From assembly GCA_963730995.1 (NCBI GenBank), contig CAVSUB010000002.1, positions 1 through 64,000 of the forward strand: 64,000 nt of DNA. Reading direction: 5' to 3'. Below the pieces are notes generated by a model that was not told where the DNA came from, did not search any database, and was given only the letters and a program-made list of their open reading frames with translations. The stretch comes from CAVSUB01 sp963730995 (GTDB lineage: Bacteria > Acidobacteriota > Vicinamibacteria > Vicinamibacterales > 2-12-FULL-66-21). Below, piece by piece: positions 1 to 9,319 of the stretch. Positions within the stretch are counted from its first letter, which is position 1; each line of letters opens with the position of its first letter. The position numbers were made by a program, and so were the translations under genes.

Positions 1-58
1 TGATGCCGACGGTGCGTGGATTGTTTCCGGCCTCGACGGCGGCGCGCGATGTGCTCAT
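1..58 (-). CDS. N-terminus of an unidentified protein, cut by the window edge
   Basis: An ATG on the minus strand at 56-58 opens a frame that stays open to the window edge (19 residues, starting MSTSRAAVEAGNNPRTVGI). It lies 59 bases downstream of the stop of the DoxX-like gene on the same strand, so it may be the next gene of that unit. No family can be named from so short a piece, and no convincing ribosome binding site is seen. The frame could be chance. Confidence 0.3.
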   Translation of the reverse strand, partial: MSTSRAAVEAGNNPRTVGI

Positions 59-117
59 GACGTTGTTCACATCACCAGACGAAGCACTGCGCGCACGGCG
101 AGGCCCATCCTGTGAGA

Positions 118-469
118 TCAGTCTTGGTAGGAGAGATACGAGCTACCGACCAGGACCAACCCGATGAGTGCCGGCATCCAGCCGCTGGGGGAGTCGCCCA
201 CTGACAGGTGTGAATACAGGGCACCGATCACGCCAAAGACCAAGCCGGCGTATGCCCACTCCTTGAGTCTTTGGAAGGCCGGAATAAGAACCGCGATGAT
301 GCCGAGCGTCTTGGCCGGACCGAGGAATGGGAGTAGATACACGGGATACCCGAGATGGCCAAGATGGACACGGCTTGAGGCAGCCTCAGGACGTCCGGAG
401 AGAAGCCAGCAGCATGAACGCCGCCATCAGGCTTGTAATAATCCAGTAGAGAGTCTTCGCGTTCTTCAC
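118..469 (-). CDS. DoxX-like membrane protein, frame-disrupted
   Basis: Small integral membrane protein of the DoxX-like type, about 117 residues with four hydrophobic segments. The reading starts at a GTG (467-469) preceded by a GGGAG-type ribosome binding site. It begins with KNAKTLYWIITSLMAAFMLL, continues in a second frame with PDVLRLPQAVSI, and ends in a third with LGYPVYLLPFLGPAKTLGII to the stop at 118. That N-to-C order is the usual DoxX-like one, so two single-base indels near 395 and 350 are likely. Function of the family is poorly defined (thought to be membrane redox or quinone-linked). Two further DoxX-type genes occur at 1944-2428 and 46065-46496. Confidence 0.7.
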
Positions 470-526
470 GTGGTGTGCTCCCGAGTCTGATATCGACGAA
501 CCGATTTCTCTGGCTCGTAGGAATCG

Positions 527-1677
527 TCAAGTTCCGTTCATGAGCGGTAACGGGGAGTCCGGTCGACTCCCTACCACCGCGAGTGCATTGCGTTCAATTG
601 CGATCCCGGTCGCCAGCGAGAGAATCGCCACGCCGTTCGCGTCGGCCACGCCAACCGTGATCGGCGTCCCTTGCGCGGTGAGTTCGCCGAACTCGTTGTA
701 ACTGAACAGCGACAAGTGAGACTGGCCAGCGCCGTGCTGATTACGCTGAGAACGCCTGCGTCCGCGTCGATGTCGGCCGGGGCTCCTCCGGTGGCAATGG
801 CGGCCGCGACCTGGCTGTCCACGAACACATGGCTGCCCGTGCCAATCAAGCGGCTGATCGTCTTGCTGCCCGTGTTGGCAGTGAACACGTATTTCCCAAC
901 TCTGGTCATCCAGCAGTCAGCCGTCTGGCCGGCGTCCACCACTGACGTAAACGCGCCGTTGCGGAACAGACCGTCCTGACTGGAGTGTGCCAGGGTGATG
1001 ACGGCCGTCCCGTCGCGGGTACCGCAAAGCCGAACGGCGTCAGGGTGCCCTGGGGTGCGGAGATTGCCGTGGGAATCGCTCCGGTCACGCGGCCCTCGTC
1101 CAGGCCACACGAGATCCACGGTGCCCGGATCCGGATCGGTCTTCAGCGTCACGAGCAATTGCTTGTCATTGATCACCCCGACCTGTGCCGTGCTGCCGCT
1201 GGGAGGCACGCCTCTGACCAGTTCCAGCCCGCTCTGTACCATTGAGCCATTCCACCGTGTTCTGATGCAGGATGAACGAATCGACGGTGGTCGCGCCCGC
1301 GACATACATGTGGTCGTTTCCGAAATCCACGCTCACCGGCGCGCTGGTGGTTGAGACCACCTTGTCGAACTTCAGGATGTCGCCGTCGCGCCTGAACACG
1401 GCGACGGTATTCAATCCGTTGTTGACCACCGCAACCAGTTCGCCATCGAGTTGTCTGACCCCTCGCGCATTACCTCCCACGCCACCTTTCCCGTGCGTCG
1501 ACAGGCTTTGCAGCAGCGTGGAGTGTCAGCGTCGTTACACGTTCATTCGGTTGTCGATGGGACGTTCGTCATCGTGACGACCAGGGTTCGGCCACGATGT
1601 TCCGCACGCACGTTGGTGACGCCGGCGGCGCACACCAGCACAAGTGCGGCACTGCACCATGCGACTCGCTTAGACAT
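527..1677 (-). CDS. Secreted beta-propeller (lactonase/YVTN-like) protein, frame-disrupted
   Basis: The gene starts at ATG 1675-1677 after a GGAAGAGG ribosome binding site, with a signal peptide (MSKRVAWCSAALVLVCAAG, then an Ala-rich cleavage region). The mature part has repeated short beta-strand units such as DGELVAVVNNGLNTVAVFRR, GKYVFTANTGSKTISRL and SLFSYNEFGELT, the pattern of lactonase or YVTN beta-propellers. Units lie in three frames, giving at least four breaks over about 1.1 kb. The last segment ends at the stop at 527. Predicted to be exported; substrate unknown. Family assignment rests on the propeller rhythm rather than on catalytic residues. This many breaks could also mean real decay. 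Confidence 0.6.
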
Positions 1678-1943
1678 ACCTACCTCTTCCTTTCGCTGTG
1701 AGTTTTTGTTCACGGGCGCGCCCCTGTGGTTCGATCCAGGCATTGCGTCCGAAGGTGTATGTCCGAGCCGCGGCGAAAATTCTGATGATGCGAACGGCCT
1801 TAGTGGTAGGGCGGCACGCGACGGGAATGGGCATCGTTCGCGAGCAGAACCAGTCGCTGTTCGCAGCGATTCCGGCGATTACGCGTTCAGATCCGTCTGC
1901 GTGGGAAAGGACGATGGTCGGTCGACTAGGTCGTGTGCTGACA

Positions 1944-2428
1944 TCACACTCGCCTGGCTCTGAGCCTGGCGAGCACCCCGTCCACGGCAAGCGGTCCCGT
2001 GCCACCGAGAACGAGCGTTGCTAAACATGCAAGATACAGGAGGTCGGTCTGTAGCCGGGCGGACCGAATTGGGCGCCGGACGCCGTGACCGCTTGAAGCT
2101 TGATCGAAAAAAGAACTGAAGCCGTACGGAAGATGCACGGTCAGTGCGGCCACGAGCAGGATCATCGACATGGGCGCGCTCACCAGAGGAACAAAGGCAC
2201 CCACCAGCACAGCCAGACCGCCAGCAATCTCAACGAGAATGGTCGTGCCCACCCTATAAACCCTGGTGCAGGAACACCGATGTTCTGGCAGAATGCCGAT
2301 AAAATGCGCGGGCCCATTCGCGACCTTGGCACAGCCGTGGGCGATGAAGCCGTAGCCAACGGGATTGCGCGCAGGGGGATGGCCGCCCAGCGCGTGAATG
2401 TCGAGTCATTGATGTTCATTCTCGTCAT
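1944..2428 (-). CDS. DoxX family membrane protein, frame-disrupted
   Basis: A DoxX family protein: the C-terminal part in one frame (ILVEIAGGLAVLVGAFVPLV, then LLYLACLATLVLGGTGPLAV) carries the long hydrophobic helices and the GGxxxxxG region of the family. Upstream, the fragment NIGVPAPGFIGWA, the expected stretch before TILVEIAGG, is in another frame. The N-terminus (MNINDSTFTRW) is in the same frame as that fragment but separated from it by a stretch that reads well only in a third frame (IAHGCAKVANGPAHFIGIL). At least three single-base breaks. Start taken at ATG 2426-2428; ATG 2417-2419 is an alternative. Probably membrane-bound. Confidence 0.7.
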
Positions 2429-2534
2429 TGGTCCGTTGAGAAGCGCTGGCCGGAGTCCCGGTACCACTTCTCTGAGTCTGCGCGCGCCGCACTGATGACG
2501 GTATGTCCGCAGCCGTCGGAATATTCCAGGCGAA

Positions 2535-3300
2535 CTACGTCAAGAACGCCGCGAGATCGACTCAACGTCTCGCCGGAGCTATCCGGAAGAGCGCCTATCT
2601 CGCATGAGGAGCGCGTTGTCGATTGACCCAGTAGCGGGATACCCGAACAGTTTGGCACCAGCGGCATCCCATCCCGCGAACGCGACGAATAGAATCTCCT
2701 CTCGCTTCACCTTGAGCGCATCCACACCCAGCTGATACGCGCGCGGATCAGGCTTGAAGGTCCTCGCCTCGTCGGTGCTGAGCACCCGCTCAAACATGCC
2801 ATCCAGTCCGGCACTCCTGATGTTGGCACGCAGCATCGTCGGTGTGAGATTCGACAGCAACGCCAACTTCAGGCCAGAGGCCTTGAGCGATTCAAGGGCT
2901 GGACAACGTCTGGCAACGCCTTCAATTCGAGATACGCGTTCATCAGTCTGGTGCGATCGTCGGGGTAGAGTCTGAGCTTCAGCTTGGTCGTCGCAAATAG
3001 CAACGCCTCTCCGGTCACCTGCCAGAAATCCGCATAGTGATGGGCGGCTACCCGCAGCCAGGTGTATTCGAACTGTCGCGTCCGCCATTCGTCGCCGAGA
3101 CCGGTGCCCGGAAACAACTGTTCCGTGGGAGCAAAGACCGGTCGCGCATCGGAAATTGGAAATGCGTCGAGGCAACGGCCTTGATCCGTGCCTTCGTTGC
3201 CGGTGAGACCGGAAGGGCACGCGGAATCGCCGCCCGCCAGGATTCTTGTTGCCAATCCGGTGGCTGAAAGTGTCATGAACAGCCGACGTTTCGTCACCAC
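2535..3300 (-). CDS. Exported haloacid dehalogenase, type II (L-2-haloacid dehalogenase-like), frame-disrupted
   Basis: HAD-superfamily hydrolase of the L-2-haloacid dehalogenase type, which removes halide from 2-haloacids through an Asp ester. All key elements are readable: nucleophile region LDAFPISDARPVF, the cap segment WRTRQFEYTWLRVAAHHYADF, LALLSNLTPTML (Ser/Asn pair), the Lys in ARTFKPDPRAYQLG and the acidic motif AFAGWDAAGAKLFGYP. An unusual point is an N-terminal signal-like segment (KRRLFMTLSATGLA) with an Arg pair, so the enzyme is probably exported. Start chosen at GTG 3298-3300, which has GGAG eight bases before it. Frame changes near 2890, 2640 and 2550; the stop at 2535 follows the last shift. 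Family about 230 residues, here about 255 with the leader. Confidence 0.78.
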
Positions 3301-3436
3301 GTCGCAATCTCCATGCACCCGATTTAGGGCTCAACATCCACAACCCTGGGGATTCGCCCCGGAATATTTCACGGCGCTGCGGACATCTAGGTCCACGTGC
3401 GCGTGGCGAACCCTTGTTCGCCCCTTGGAGTTCCCA

Positions 3437-4276
3437 ATGTCTTTCGACCTCAAATGGGCGTGCGCGGCAGGAGCGCTCGTGGTCACCGTCTGGACTCCTG
3501 GAGCGCTGAGCGCGGTCTGCCGATGGCCGCAACACCCTCATCGTCTGTATCTAGGTCCGTCGTCATGGCTGAGCTGTTCACGTCGGAAGGCTGCTCGAGC
3601 TGCCCGCCAGCCGACGATGTGCTGAGCCAATTCGCGCGACAGCCGGCGTCTGACGTCGAGGTGTTGGCGCTTGGTGAGCACGTCGATTATTGGGACCGTC
3701 TGGGTTGGCGAGATCCGTTTTCCTCCCCTGGCGTACTCCAGCCGGCAGTCGAACTACGACTCGCGAGTGTTCCACCGCAACGAGGTGTACACGCCGCAGC
3801 TCGTCATCGACGGTCGGTTTGAATGCGTCGGGAGTGATGTTGATGCCATTCACCACGCGATCACCCAGGCGGCGACCGCTCCGAAGGCCCTCGTCGAGGT
3901 CTCGATCGTTCACGCGCATGATCGAGAGCTGGGCGTCACGGTCCGCGTCGACGTGCCACCGGCACTCACGCTCCGTGAATCTGTGGACGTGCTCGTCGCG
4001 GTGGCCGAGGACAACCTGCTCAGCAAGGTCCAACGCGGTGAGAATGGAGGCCGAACGCTGAGACACAGCGCGGTCGTCCGCAGCCTGACGACGGTCGGGA
4101 CACTGTCGCCGCAGAACCGCGCGTGGTCGACGAGCGCGTCGGTTGTTCTGGAACCCGAATGGCTACCATCCAACGTTCGGGTCGTGAGCTTTCTGCAAGA
4201 ACGTGAGAGCCGCCGCATCGTCGGGGCCGGCTTCTCCGGGCTCGGTCCGGCGGTGGCCCGGCTTCACGTCGAATGA
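3437..4276 (+). CDS. DUF1223 secreted thioredoxin-fold protein, frame-disrupted
   Basis: DUF1223 protein (thioredoxin-like fold, usually periplasmic). Start ATG 3437 is six bases after GGAG and opens a signal peptide. The conserved cysteine motif FTSEGCSSCPPADD follows, then LALGEHVDYWDRLGW, then YTPQLVIDGRFECVGSD, and a C-terminal beta domain with SKVQRGENGGRTLRHSAVVR. The first part changes frame near 3530, and again near 3715 between the Cys motif and the second half. The stop is at 4276. Function of the family is unknown; a CxxC thiol redox role is inferred. A copy of only the C-terminal domain occurs at 48437-48853. Confidence 0.85.
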
Positions 4277-4355
4277 ACACCTTATCCAACGTCGTCCCGG
4301 ACCCGCTCAGTCGGACGGCCCTTATGAACGAGCATTCCTTCTCGAGGAGAGACCA

Positions 4356-4835
4356 ATGAAGTGGAGTATGTCGAGTGTTGCAATCCTGGTCGCGGCACTG
4401 TCGTCAGTGGCTGTCGGCGCCCAGTCAGGCGCCGCGATGACGAAGGGCGACAAGATGGACAAGGTGGAGATGATGGACAGCCAACTATACCGGTTGCATC
4501 GAAGGAGGAAGCACTGCTGGCACGTTCGTGTTGACGCATGTCGCGGCGGCTAATCACATGGGCAAGGACATGATGAAGAAAGATGCCATGGCAAAGACAC
4601 CATGGCGAAGGATGCCATGGCGAAGGACGGCATGAGCCACGAGTCGATGGCGCCGACGACACTGACCCTGACGGGTTCGTCGGTCGATCTGAGCAAGCAC
4701 CTCGGCCACAAGGTGTCACTCACAGGATCGCTTGCGCACGAAAAGATGGACGCGATGGAGAAAGGCACGATGGGCAAATCGACCTCCACGTTCACCGTCA
4801 AGTCGTTGAAGATGATCGCGGCGACTTGCTCATAG
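4356..4835 (+). CDS. Small secreted Met/Lys/Asp-repeat protein, frame-disrupted
   Basis: Secreted protein of about 158 residues without a named family. Start ATG 4356 follows GAGGAGA and encodes a signal peptide ending near VAVGAQSG. A short domain readable as YTGCIEGGSTAGTFVLTHVA follows, then a low-complexity run of MAKD/MKKD units (about 4565-4640; the DNA repeats ATGGCGAAGGATGCC-like units), and a C-terminal beta-rich part (TLTLTGSSVDLSKHLGHKVS, ending VKSLKMIAATC). Breaks near 4485 and 4597; at the second the expected GG of AAGGAC has become G inside the repeat. Similar signal-peptide proteins with a GHKVxVTG core are common in related soil bacteria. Role unknown. Confidence 0.7.
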
Positions 4836-4886
4836 TTTGGATGCGTTCGGCAGTGTGCTGGCGTTCAGCATGAAAGGAAATGAACG

Positions 4887-5189
4887 ATGGTAACGGTTGC
4901 ATTGTTGGTTCGATTGGAAGCCAAGCCCGGCAAGGAAGCGGATGTCGAAGCGTTTCTCCGCGCTGGCCTTACGCTGGTCGAAGCAGAGCCCGCGACAACG
5001 GCCTGGTTCGGCATTCGCCTCGATCGGTCGACCTTTGGCATCTTCGATGCATTTCCCGATGAGGCTGGCAGAAGCGCACACCTGTCAGGACGCGTCGCGG
5101 CGGCACTCGGGGAGAAGGCGTCCGAACTGCTCGCCAAGCCGCCGACGATTGAGCGAGTCGATGTCCTGGCGGTCAAGCTACACCAGTAG
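4887..5189 (+). CDS. Antibiotic biosynthesis monooxygenase (ABM) domain protein
   Basis: Intact 100-residue single-domain ABM-fold protein (dimeric alpha/beta barrel). The N-terminal beta strand VTVALLVRLEAKPGKEADVE and the following helix FLRAGLTLVEAEPATTAWF are typical of this family, as is the later FGIFDAFPDEAGRSAHLSG. Start ATG 4887 follows AAAGGA at normal distance. Members oxidise or degrade small aromatic substrates without cofactor, or act as stress-related quinol/haem proteins; the substrate cannot be told here. Stands between the secreted repeat protein and the ECF sigma gene, same strand. Confidence 0.85.
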   Translation: MVTVALLVRLEAKPGKEADVEAFLRAGLTLVEAEPATTAWFGIRLDRSTFGIFDAFPDEAGRSAHLSGRVAAALGEKASELLAKPPTIERVDVLAVKLHQ

Positions 5190-5275
5190 ATCCGGAACGG
5201 GCTGAATCCATCGTCGGGAATAGATCGTCCTATCGATGACATGATCCCTTTCGATACGATCTTGGCCTGACGTTC

Positions 5276-5860
5276 ATGGCACAGAAGTCAGCGCCAGCCG
5301 TCGCCCACCCAACGTGGGCTGCCTTCGAGGCGGAGGCCCTGCCGCACCTCGATCGGCTGTTCCGGCTGGCTATGTGGTTCGAGCGGAATCGGTCCGAAGC
5401 CGAAGACCTGGTGCAGGAAACGATGATGCAGGCGCTTCAGTCGTTTCACCGCTTCCAGCCGGGCACGAACTGTCGGGCCTGGTTGACCACGATTCTCCAG
5501 AATGTGCGGAGCAATCGTCGCCGGGCGCGCGGTCGATCACCGCTCGTTGACGATCCGGACGACCGGATCGGCCACGCGACGCCCTTTGTACCGCCGGTGC
5601 CACAGGAGCTGACGGACGAAGAGCTCCTGGGCGCGCTGGGGCGGATTCCTGTTTTGTTTCAAGAAGTGATCGTTCTTTGTGACGTGGAGGAGTTGACGTA
5701 CAAGGAAATTGCCGACGCGCTTGCGATTCCGCTGGGAACTGTGATGTCACGGCTCCACCGCGGCCGCGCGTTGCTTCGCGCGGAGCTCGCGCATCGACGG
5801 CAGTCAATCGTCAGCGGACCGACATCTGAGACTACCCATGGAATGCCGCGACGTTCGTGA
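5276..5860 (+). CDS. ECF RNA polymerase sigma factor
   Basis: Intact 194-residue ECF (sigma-70 family) factor. Region 2 is seen at residues about 20-90 (HLDRLFRLAMWFERNRSEAE, DLVQETMMQALQSFHRFQ, CRAWLTTILQNVRSNRRR) and region 4 at about 120-175 (LGRIPVLFQEVIVLCDVEEL, TYKEIADALAIPLGTVMSRL, HRGRALLRAEL). It directs polymerase to alternative promoters. The gene overlaps the next gene, a zinc-finger anti-sigma factor, by 23 bases, so the pair is co-translated and the sigma factor is presumably held inactive by it. Confidence 0.95.
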   Translation: MAQKSAPAVAHPTWAAFEAEALPHLDRLFRLAMWFERNRSEAEDLVQETMMQALQSFHRFQPGTNCRAWLTTILQNVRSNRRRARGRSPLVDDPDDRIGHATPFVPPVPQELTDEELLGALGRIPVLFQEVIVLCDVEELTYKEIADALAIPLGTVMSRLHRGRALLRAELAHRRQSIVSGPTSETTHGMPRRS

Positions 5861-6786
5861 GATGGCCGATTCGTTTCTCGGCGAGGAGCTCCTCACCGAA
5901 ACGAACCACGAGATTCTGCGTCACCTGGACACGTGTCCGATGTGCCGCGCCAATCTCGCTGGCCGTCGCGCGTTGCGTGAGGGCGTGCAACGGGCCTTTC
6001 ACCGCGCGCCCGACCTCGGCCCACGACCTGAGTTTATCGCGCAGTTGCGGACTACGCTGCAGGACACGTCCCATCAGGGTTCCGCTCGTCGTGGCGTCAG
6101 ATTCCAAGGCTGGTGGGCGTTGGCGGCGACGGTGCTGTTGGCTGTGGCGCTCGGCTTCGCGTATCGTGGCCGCGAATCTGGATCACCGCGACGGGTGCGC
6201 TCGTGCGTGCCGCTGTTGGCGATCATCGATATTGCGCGCTACAATTCCGATTGGCTGAGAAACCAATCTCACTCGAGGAAGCCGCACAACGCTACGGCGC
6301 CGCCTATCGTGTCCTCGAACGCCTGCCGCCAGACGATGTCATGACTGCGGTCGGTCCGGCGCACGTCCTGGAACGGCATGCGTGTGTGTACGAAGGGCGA
6401 CGATTCGCGCACATCGTGTTCACGTATCGCGGCGAGCGCGTGTCATTGCTCGTGACGGCTGTCGATGGCCGTGTCCCCCCGCGCTTCCAGGAGAGACACT
6501 TCCGCATCTCACCTCGCCGAGTCGGATTGACGGCATGTCGGTCGTGTCCTTTCGCGCGTCGCGTCAGATGGTCTTCTTCACCGGGGCCGTCGTCCAAAAC
6601 GACCTGTTGAAGCTGGCCGAGGCCGTCGGCGAGCCACTCTATCGTGGGCTAGCGGCGACTGAGAGCGCTGGCGCTCGGCCTAATCTCGATCGAGTGCCGT
6701 CGAAGATCTCTACGCGCTCGATCTCGGAATCGGGAGCAGCCCTGTCACCGATCACCCGTCTCGTGCTCGATAGTCGCCATCCATGA
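5838..6786 (+). CDS. zf-HC2 anti-sigma factor with one membrane segment, frame-disrupted
   Basis: Anti-sigma factor partner of the ECF gene it overlaps. N-terminal zinc-binding anti-sigma motif: MECRDVREMADSF, then EILRHLDTCPMCRANL (HxxxCxxC). One transmembrane helix follows (GWWALAATVLLAVALGFAYR, about residues 92-111). The extracytoplasmic part is spread over other frames: ISLEEAAQRYGAAYRVLERL, HIVFTYRGERVSLLVTAV, VVSFRASRQMVFFTGAVVQN. Breaks near 6170, 6260 and 6475. The final frame ends with a TGA (6784-6786) overlapping the ATG of the FMN reductase, which suggests coupling and supports this end. Confidence 0.8.
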
Positions 6787-7291
6787 AGATTCTTGGCATC
6801 TGCGGCAGCCTCCAGAGGCAGTCTGGGAACTTGGCGCTTCTCAAGGTCGCTGCCGCCTCCCCTCCGCCAGGCGTCGAGGTGGTGCTGTTTGACGGCCTTC
6901 GGGAGCTCCCACACTTCGATCCCGACATCGAGGCGAGCGGAGCGCCGAGAGCGTCATGCGGTGGAGGCGCGCGTTGGCAGCAAGTGACGCCGTTCTGATC
7001 GCAACACCCGAATACGGATTCAGCCTGCCTGGCGTCTTGAAGAACGGCATCGACTGGGTGATCGGCTCTGGTGAGCTCGAACGGAAAGTCGTCGCGATCA
7101 CGGCCGCGGTGCCCGCACCGGATCGCGGTCGTCGCGGGTTGCAGGCGCTCCGGGACACGCTCTCCGCAGTCCGTGCCACGATCGTCGGCGGGGAACCGAT
7201 TGCGAAAGGGCCGGAGCACGACCGTCGGGTGGCGGCACTCGTGCGGGCTCTGATCGCAGCGGCCGCGAACCCAGTCGTTCCTTCGACGTAG
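6783..7291 (+). CDS. NADPH-dependent FMN reductase, frame-disrupted
   Basis: Flavodoxin-like NADPH-dependent FMN reductase/quinone reductase of about 170 residues. The phosphate-binding loop ILGICGSLQRQSGNLALL is at the N-terminus, the substrate loop ATPEYGFSLPGVLKNGIDWV in the middle. One frame break near 6950, between the acidic stretch LPHFDPDIEASG and LAASDAVLIATPEYG. The ATG overlaps the stop of the anti-sigma gene (ATGA), placing the reductase in the ECF operon and hinting at a redox stress regulon (inference). A second FMN reductase, of a different subgroup, is at 18167-18928. Confidence 0.85.
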
Positions 7292-7384
7292 CGTGAAGCC
7301 GGCAACGGTGACTGGGGCGCTTCACGCACATTCGTCCCCTGCGACAATCAGACCATTCGATCGTGACTCGGTGAGGGACATCTG

Positions 7385-7930
7385 ATGACGGTGAAAGATC
7401 TTGCAACGAGCCCGGTGTACACGATCACACCGGCCCGGCCCAAGGATCTCGCGATGCTGCCAGCGATAGAACTCGCGGCCGCCGGACTCCTTGTCGGCCA
7501 CGCACCTGAGTCCGTTCTCAACGAGACGACCAGCGACGAAGTCCTGAAAACCGCCCAACGTCACGGCCATCTCTGGGTTGCCCTCGCCGATGATGTTCCC
7601 GTGGGGTTTGCGCGCATCGAGGTCATCGAGCCAACCGTTGCTCATCTCGAGGAGATCGATGTTCATCCGCAACACGGCCGCCGCGGCCTCGGGACGAAAC
7701 TCGTCAGAGCCACCTGCGCTTGGGCGATCGCTGCGGGCTTCCACTCGGTCACGCTCACAACGTTCCGAGACGTCGCGTGGAACATGCCGTTCTATGCGCG
7801 ACTCGGATTCGAGGTGATTCCGTCGGAGGCGCTCAGTCCTGCCTTGCGTTCGGTCGTCCAAGACGAAACCCGTCGAGGCCTCGATCCGACGCGACGCGTG
7901 GCCATGCGACGCCCGTGTGCCGTTTACTGA
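7385..7930 (+). CDS. GNAT family N-acetyltransferase
   Basis: Intact 181-residue acetyl-CoA-dependent N-acetyltransferase. The acetyl-CoA binding motif A is visible as VAHLEEIDVHPQHGRRGLGT followed by a helix KLVRATCAWAIAAG, and the C-terminal NMPFYARLGFEVIP is the usual motif B. Start ATG 7385 follows GAGGG at eight bases. The acceptor substrate cannot be deduced. It is followed by the phosphotransferase gene in the same direction. Confidence 0.9.
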   Translation: MTVKDLATSPVYTITPARPKDLAMLPAIELAAAGLLVGHAPESVLNETTSDEVLKTAQRHGHLWVALADDVPVGFARIEVIEPTVAHLEEIDVHPQHGRRGLGTKLVRATCAWAIAAGFHSVTLTTFRDVAWNMPFYARLGFEVIPSEALSPALRSVVQDETRRGLDPTRRVAMRRPCAVY

Positions 7931-7956
7931 CGGCCGACGACTAGTGTTGGATAGCG

Positions 7957-9283
7957 ATGGAGAACGCCGGCCCCACGAATCATCACCGTCTGATCGTGCT
8001 GGACCCGCGGCAGGCGACGCATGTGGCGATCGAACGGACGCGCGGCGTCGCACTGCCGAGCGTCGATACCGACGACCGTCACACGGCCGAAGTAGACCAC
8101 GTCACGGATGCCGTTCTTCAGCGTTACGGCGTTAGGGCGACGGTGCGATGCAGCTTATTCCACGGCGAGCCGCGCGACGGAGTCGTCGAACGCGTGCACG
8201 TCCTCGAGCTGCACGGCGGCGCGGCGCTCGACTGGCGTCCAGCGAGGGTGCTGCTCAGCGAACTCGTCGGCGACGATCGCCGCGCGCTCGAGCTATGGCT
8301 CGCGACCGTCGTCGACGGCCGTGAATGGACGGCGCCGGGGTGGTACGTGGGCGCCTGCCGTTGGATTGAACGGTGTACTCGCGCCGGCGGCTTGGGCGTG
8401 CCCGTTCGAATTCGTCAGCTACGGGCGTGGGCGTCGTCTTGCGTGCTCGAAGTGCAATGCGAAACCGCGACGGCGTACTTCAAGGCACTACCGCGCAGCG
8501 GTCGGGTCGAGTTTGCTGTCACGCGATGGCTGTCCGAGGCGTTCCCGGACGTCGTGCCGCGGGTAATTGCGTGTGACCACGGGCGTCGCTGGTTGCTGAT
8601 GGAGGCATGCGCGGGACTGCCGCTCGAGGGCGTTCCCGACATGACCGCGTGGGTGTACGCCGCGAGGCGTTACGGGCAGTTGCAGGTCGCCTGCGCGGTA
8701 CGCGCCGATGCGTTGCAGGCGCTCGGGTGTCGAGTGCGTGACCTCGCTTCGCTCGTTCCCGCGATGACGTCGCTCGCCGGCGATCGCGAGGCGCTTCGCG
8801 TCGGTGAGCCTGACGGGGTCACAGAGGCGCAGCTCGGGCAGCTTCGCGATTCGCTGCCGACGCTGGAGCGCCGCTGTGTCGAACTCGACGGCATTGGCGT
8901 TCCGTACACGCTCGAACACGGCGATCTGTGGCCGGGCAACGTCTTCGTGGAACCCTCGGACGGCGCGTGTGTGATCATCGACTGGGAAGATGCCGCGATC
9001 GCGCATCCCTTCCTCGGTCTCGCGCCGTTGACGGTGGGACTCGGCAACGCTGGACTCGCAACGCCCGATAATGTCGCTGCCCTCGAGCGAGCGTACGCAG
9101 CGCCATTCGAGTCATTCGGTTCGGCGGCGCAGCTGCGCGGAGCGCTCTCCCGCGCCGCACCGCTGTGCTTTCTCGACATGGCGGTGCGCTATCGCGCTCA
9201 GCGCGGCTCGATGGTCGCGCTGCATCCGTGGATGCGCGACCTCGTACCGTTACGCCGTCCGGCTGGCGTTGGAGCGCCTGTAG
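7957..9283 (+). CDS. Aminoglycoside/choline-kinase-like phosphotransferase, one frame break
   Basis: Protein of about 442 residues whose C-terminal half is an APH/choline kinase-like phosphotransferase. The catalytic loop YTLEHGDLWPGNVFV (HGD..N) and the metal-binding VIIDWEDAAIAHPF (DWE) are intact; the N-terminal half (about 150 residues) is unfamiliar. The phosphorylated substrate is unknown. Near 9250 the sequence reads CCGTTACGCC where CCGTACGCC restores a normal ending (YAVRLALERL, stop at 9283); without this shift the frame runs on to 9438 and overlaps the MOSC gene. I therefore end the gene at 9283. Confidence 0.78.
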
Positions 9284-9319
9284 CGCCCGGCAGAGGCGTC
9301 GCGAGTGAGCGCCTGACCA

